A DNA stretch of 64,000 nucleotides from Singulisphaera acidiphila DSM 18658. GTDB taxonomy: Bacteria; Planctomycetota; Planctomycetia; Isosphaerales; Isosphaeraceae. The position numbers were made by a program, and so were the translations under genes. The DNA lies in the NCBI RefSeq assembly GCF_000242455.2, contig NC_019892.1, forward strand, positions 930,001-994,000, read 5' to 3'. Below the pieces are notes generated by a model, which ran no database searches, had not been told where the DNA came from, and worked only from the letters and a program-made list of their open reading frames with translations. Position 1 is the stretch's first letter, and each line of letters starts with the position of its first letter. Below are positions 62,973-64,000 of the stretch, one piece after another.

Positions 62973-63560
62973 ATGGCCACCATCACTCGCCAAATCGGTC
63001 CGGCCGACCACGGCCAGCGGATGACTCTCGACGAGTACATCCACGCCGATTTCGTGGATGGTTGGCTCTATGAACTCGCCCGGGGAGTGATTGTCGCGAC
63101 GGAAGTTCCCGGTCCCGACCATGGCCGCGTTGTCCGGCGGCTGACCCGGATGTTCATTGTCTACGAGGACCGTCATCCCGGCGTCATCACTTTCGGTGCG
63201 GGGGGAAGTGACTGCCGTCTCCGTCTGCCTGGAATGCAGTCGGACCGTCACCCCGACCAGGCGATCTATCTCGATCCCCAACCGCCGGGTCCGAACGTCT
63301 GGACTCGCTGGACCCCGCACATCGTCGTCGAGGTTGTCAGCAAAGGGGGCGAGGACCGCGACTACGTCGAGAAACGCGAAGAGTACCTTCGCGTCGGGGT
63401 CTCGGAATACTGGATCGTCGACCCTGGCCAACGGCGAATCCTCGTGCTGTGCCGCGCGGGCGACACCTGGGTAGAGACCGTTGTCGCGGCCGGGGCAACC
63501 TATCGCACTCACCTCCTTCCCGGCCTGGAAGTTCGCCCCGACGAGTTGCTCGGTGAGTGA
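62973..63560 (+). CDS. Uma2-family endonuclease-like protein
   Basis: 195 residues. The Uma2 fold is seen in MTLDEYIHADFVDGWLYELA, YLDPQPPGP, TPHIVVEVVSKGGEDRDYVE and KREEYLRVGVSEYWIVDPG, with PD-(D/E)XK-like residues. The family is highly expanded in planctomycetes and cyanobacteria; function is largely unknown. ATG 62973 has GGAGAG at about 12 nt upstream. Confidence 0.9.
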   Translation: MATITRQIGPADHGQRMTLDEYIHADFVDGWLYELARGVIVATEVPGPDHGRVVRRLTRMFIVYEDRHPGVITFGAGGSDCRLRLPGMQSDRHPDQAIYLDPQPPGPNVWTRWTPHIVVEVVSKGGEDRDYVEKREEYLRVGVSEYWIVDPGQRRILVLCRAGDTWVETVVAAGATYRTHLLPGLEVRPDELLGE

Positions 63561-63782
63561 ACGCTCGCACGTATGGCCCCTGTTCACGGTTCGCTGGGCC
63601 GTCTGCTAACATGGAACAATCCGACAAGCCAACCGTCATTGCCGTGTGCTGATCGGTTTATCAACGCTGGCAAAGGGATCCGGTGGTGACTGCGCCGTGT
63701 GCGAATGCTCGGGATCTTGTGGGCGCGGGCCAGTTGGGCCGGAAAGTCCGGTGAGCGAACACCGCGCTGGAAGGATTTTGCC

Positions 63783-64000
63783 ATGACCCGTCAAGAGATC
63801 CTCGACCGCCTGAATGCCGAGGCTCCCGGCTTGCGTCGGAGATACGGTGTCAAGAGCCTCGCCGTGTTCGGCTCAATGGCTCGGGGCGACGACCGGGAGG
63901 GGAGCGACGTGGATGTTCTGGTCACATTCGAAGGCAAGGCGACGTTCGACAACTTCATGGGCCTGAAGCTCGACTTGGAAGACATGTTCGGGAGATCGGT
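63783..64000 (+). CDS. MNT-type nucleotidyltransferase (antitoxin-like), truncated at window edge
   Basis: The visible 72 residues from ATG 63783 contain LRRRYGVKSLAVFGSMARGD followed by SDVDVLVTFE, the GSxARGD and DxD motifs of the minimal nucleotidyltransferase (MntA) family. GGAAGGATTTT precedes the ATG. In many genomes such a gene pairs with a HEPN toxin gene; the next gene would lie just beyond the window. Confidence 0.88.
   Translation, partial: MTRQEILDRLNAEAPGLRRRYGVKSLAVFGSMARGDDREGSDVDVLVTFEGKATFDNFMGLKLDLEDMFGRS

Overview
The window reads as a chromosomal segment of a high-GC planctomycete, most likely of the Isosphaeraceae/Gemmatales type. Lineage markers seen directly are a DUF1559 pseudopilin-like protein (15064-16137), a one-TM leucine-rich-repeat protein, a DUF1573 protein, a tetrahaem cytochrome fused to a metallophosphatase-like domain, a Uma2 protein, and many very large signalling proteins. 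The placement is inferred from gene content; there is no rRNA gene here.

Layout. 1-2.4 kb: end of a hybrid histidine kinase overlapping a GGDEF response regulator. 2.9-6 kb: an LRR protein, then a 1407-bp insertion sequence (53-bp perfect terminal inverted repeats, broken transposase) inserted inside a small dispersed repeat whose uninterrupted copy lies at about 31.1 kb. 6.2-7.7 kb: FetAB-type ABC exporter. 8.1-14.9 kb: a stressosome operon rsbR-rsbS-rsbT, then an RsbT-like kinase/PP2C phosphatase fusion, a hybrid kinase with a degenerate RsbT-like N-terminus, and a second REC-PAS-HK-REC kinase, nearly all overlapping. 15-17.8 kb: pseudopilin, small lipoprotein, chalcone-isomerase-like secreted protein. 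18-26.9 kb (minus strand): a chemosensory cluster ordered REC-PP2C, STAS, CheY, CheA, MCP, CheW, CheR, CheB. 27.3-32.3 kb: iron alcohol dehydrogenase, TPR protein, HtrA protease, a repeat-rich intergenic region, DUF1275 protein. 33-37.3 kb: sigma-54 response regulator with its membrane kinase, OsmC, ModE-type HTH. 37.6-45 kb: secreted SnoaL-like protein, Gly-rich TPR protein, PhzF, CPBP protease, secreted DUF protein, polytopic glycosyltransferase-like protein. 45.2-48.3 kb: a large membrane-anchored sigma-54 activator. 48.8-52.1 kb: alpha/beta hydrolase, small (p)ppGpp hydrolase, a structured leader with a 10-codon ORF, aroF-type DAHP synthase. 52.2-57.5 kb: GxxExxY cassette flanked by inverted repeats, mnmE, yidC, metallophosphoesterase. 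57.7-64 kb: tsaB, methyltransferase, DUF1573, tetrahaem cytochrome, DUF962, Uma2, and the start of a MNT nucleotidyltransferase.

How the parts work together (inference). The window is dominated by signal transduction. The stressosome operon couples an RsbR/RsbS/RsbT partner-switching core to two hybrid histidine kinases instead of the sigma-B cascade known from Bacillus. The chemosensory cluster also carries a STAS antagonist and a PP2C phosphatase, suggesting output by partner switching rather than, or in addition to, a flagellar motor. Two sigma-54 activators add further regulated outputs.

The least explained regions are the roughly 480-nt leader before the DAHP synthase gene (11-nt perfect Shine-Dalgarno, mini-ORF, several hairpins, terminator directly before the gene), the GxxExxY cassette bounded by 31-bp inverted repeats, and the kinase with the degenerate RsbT-like domain.
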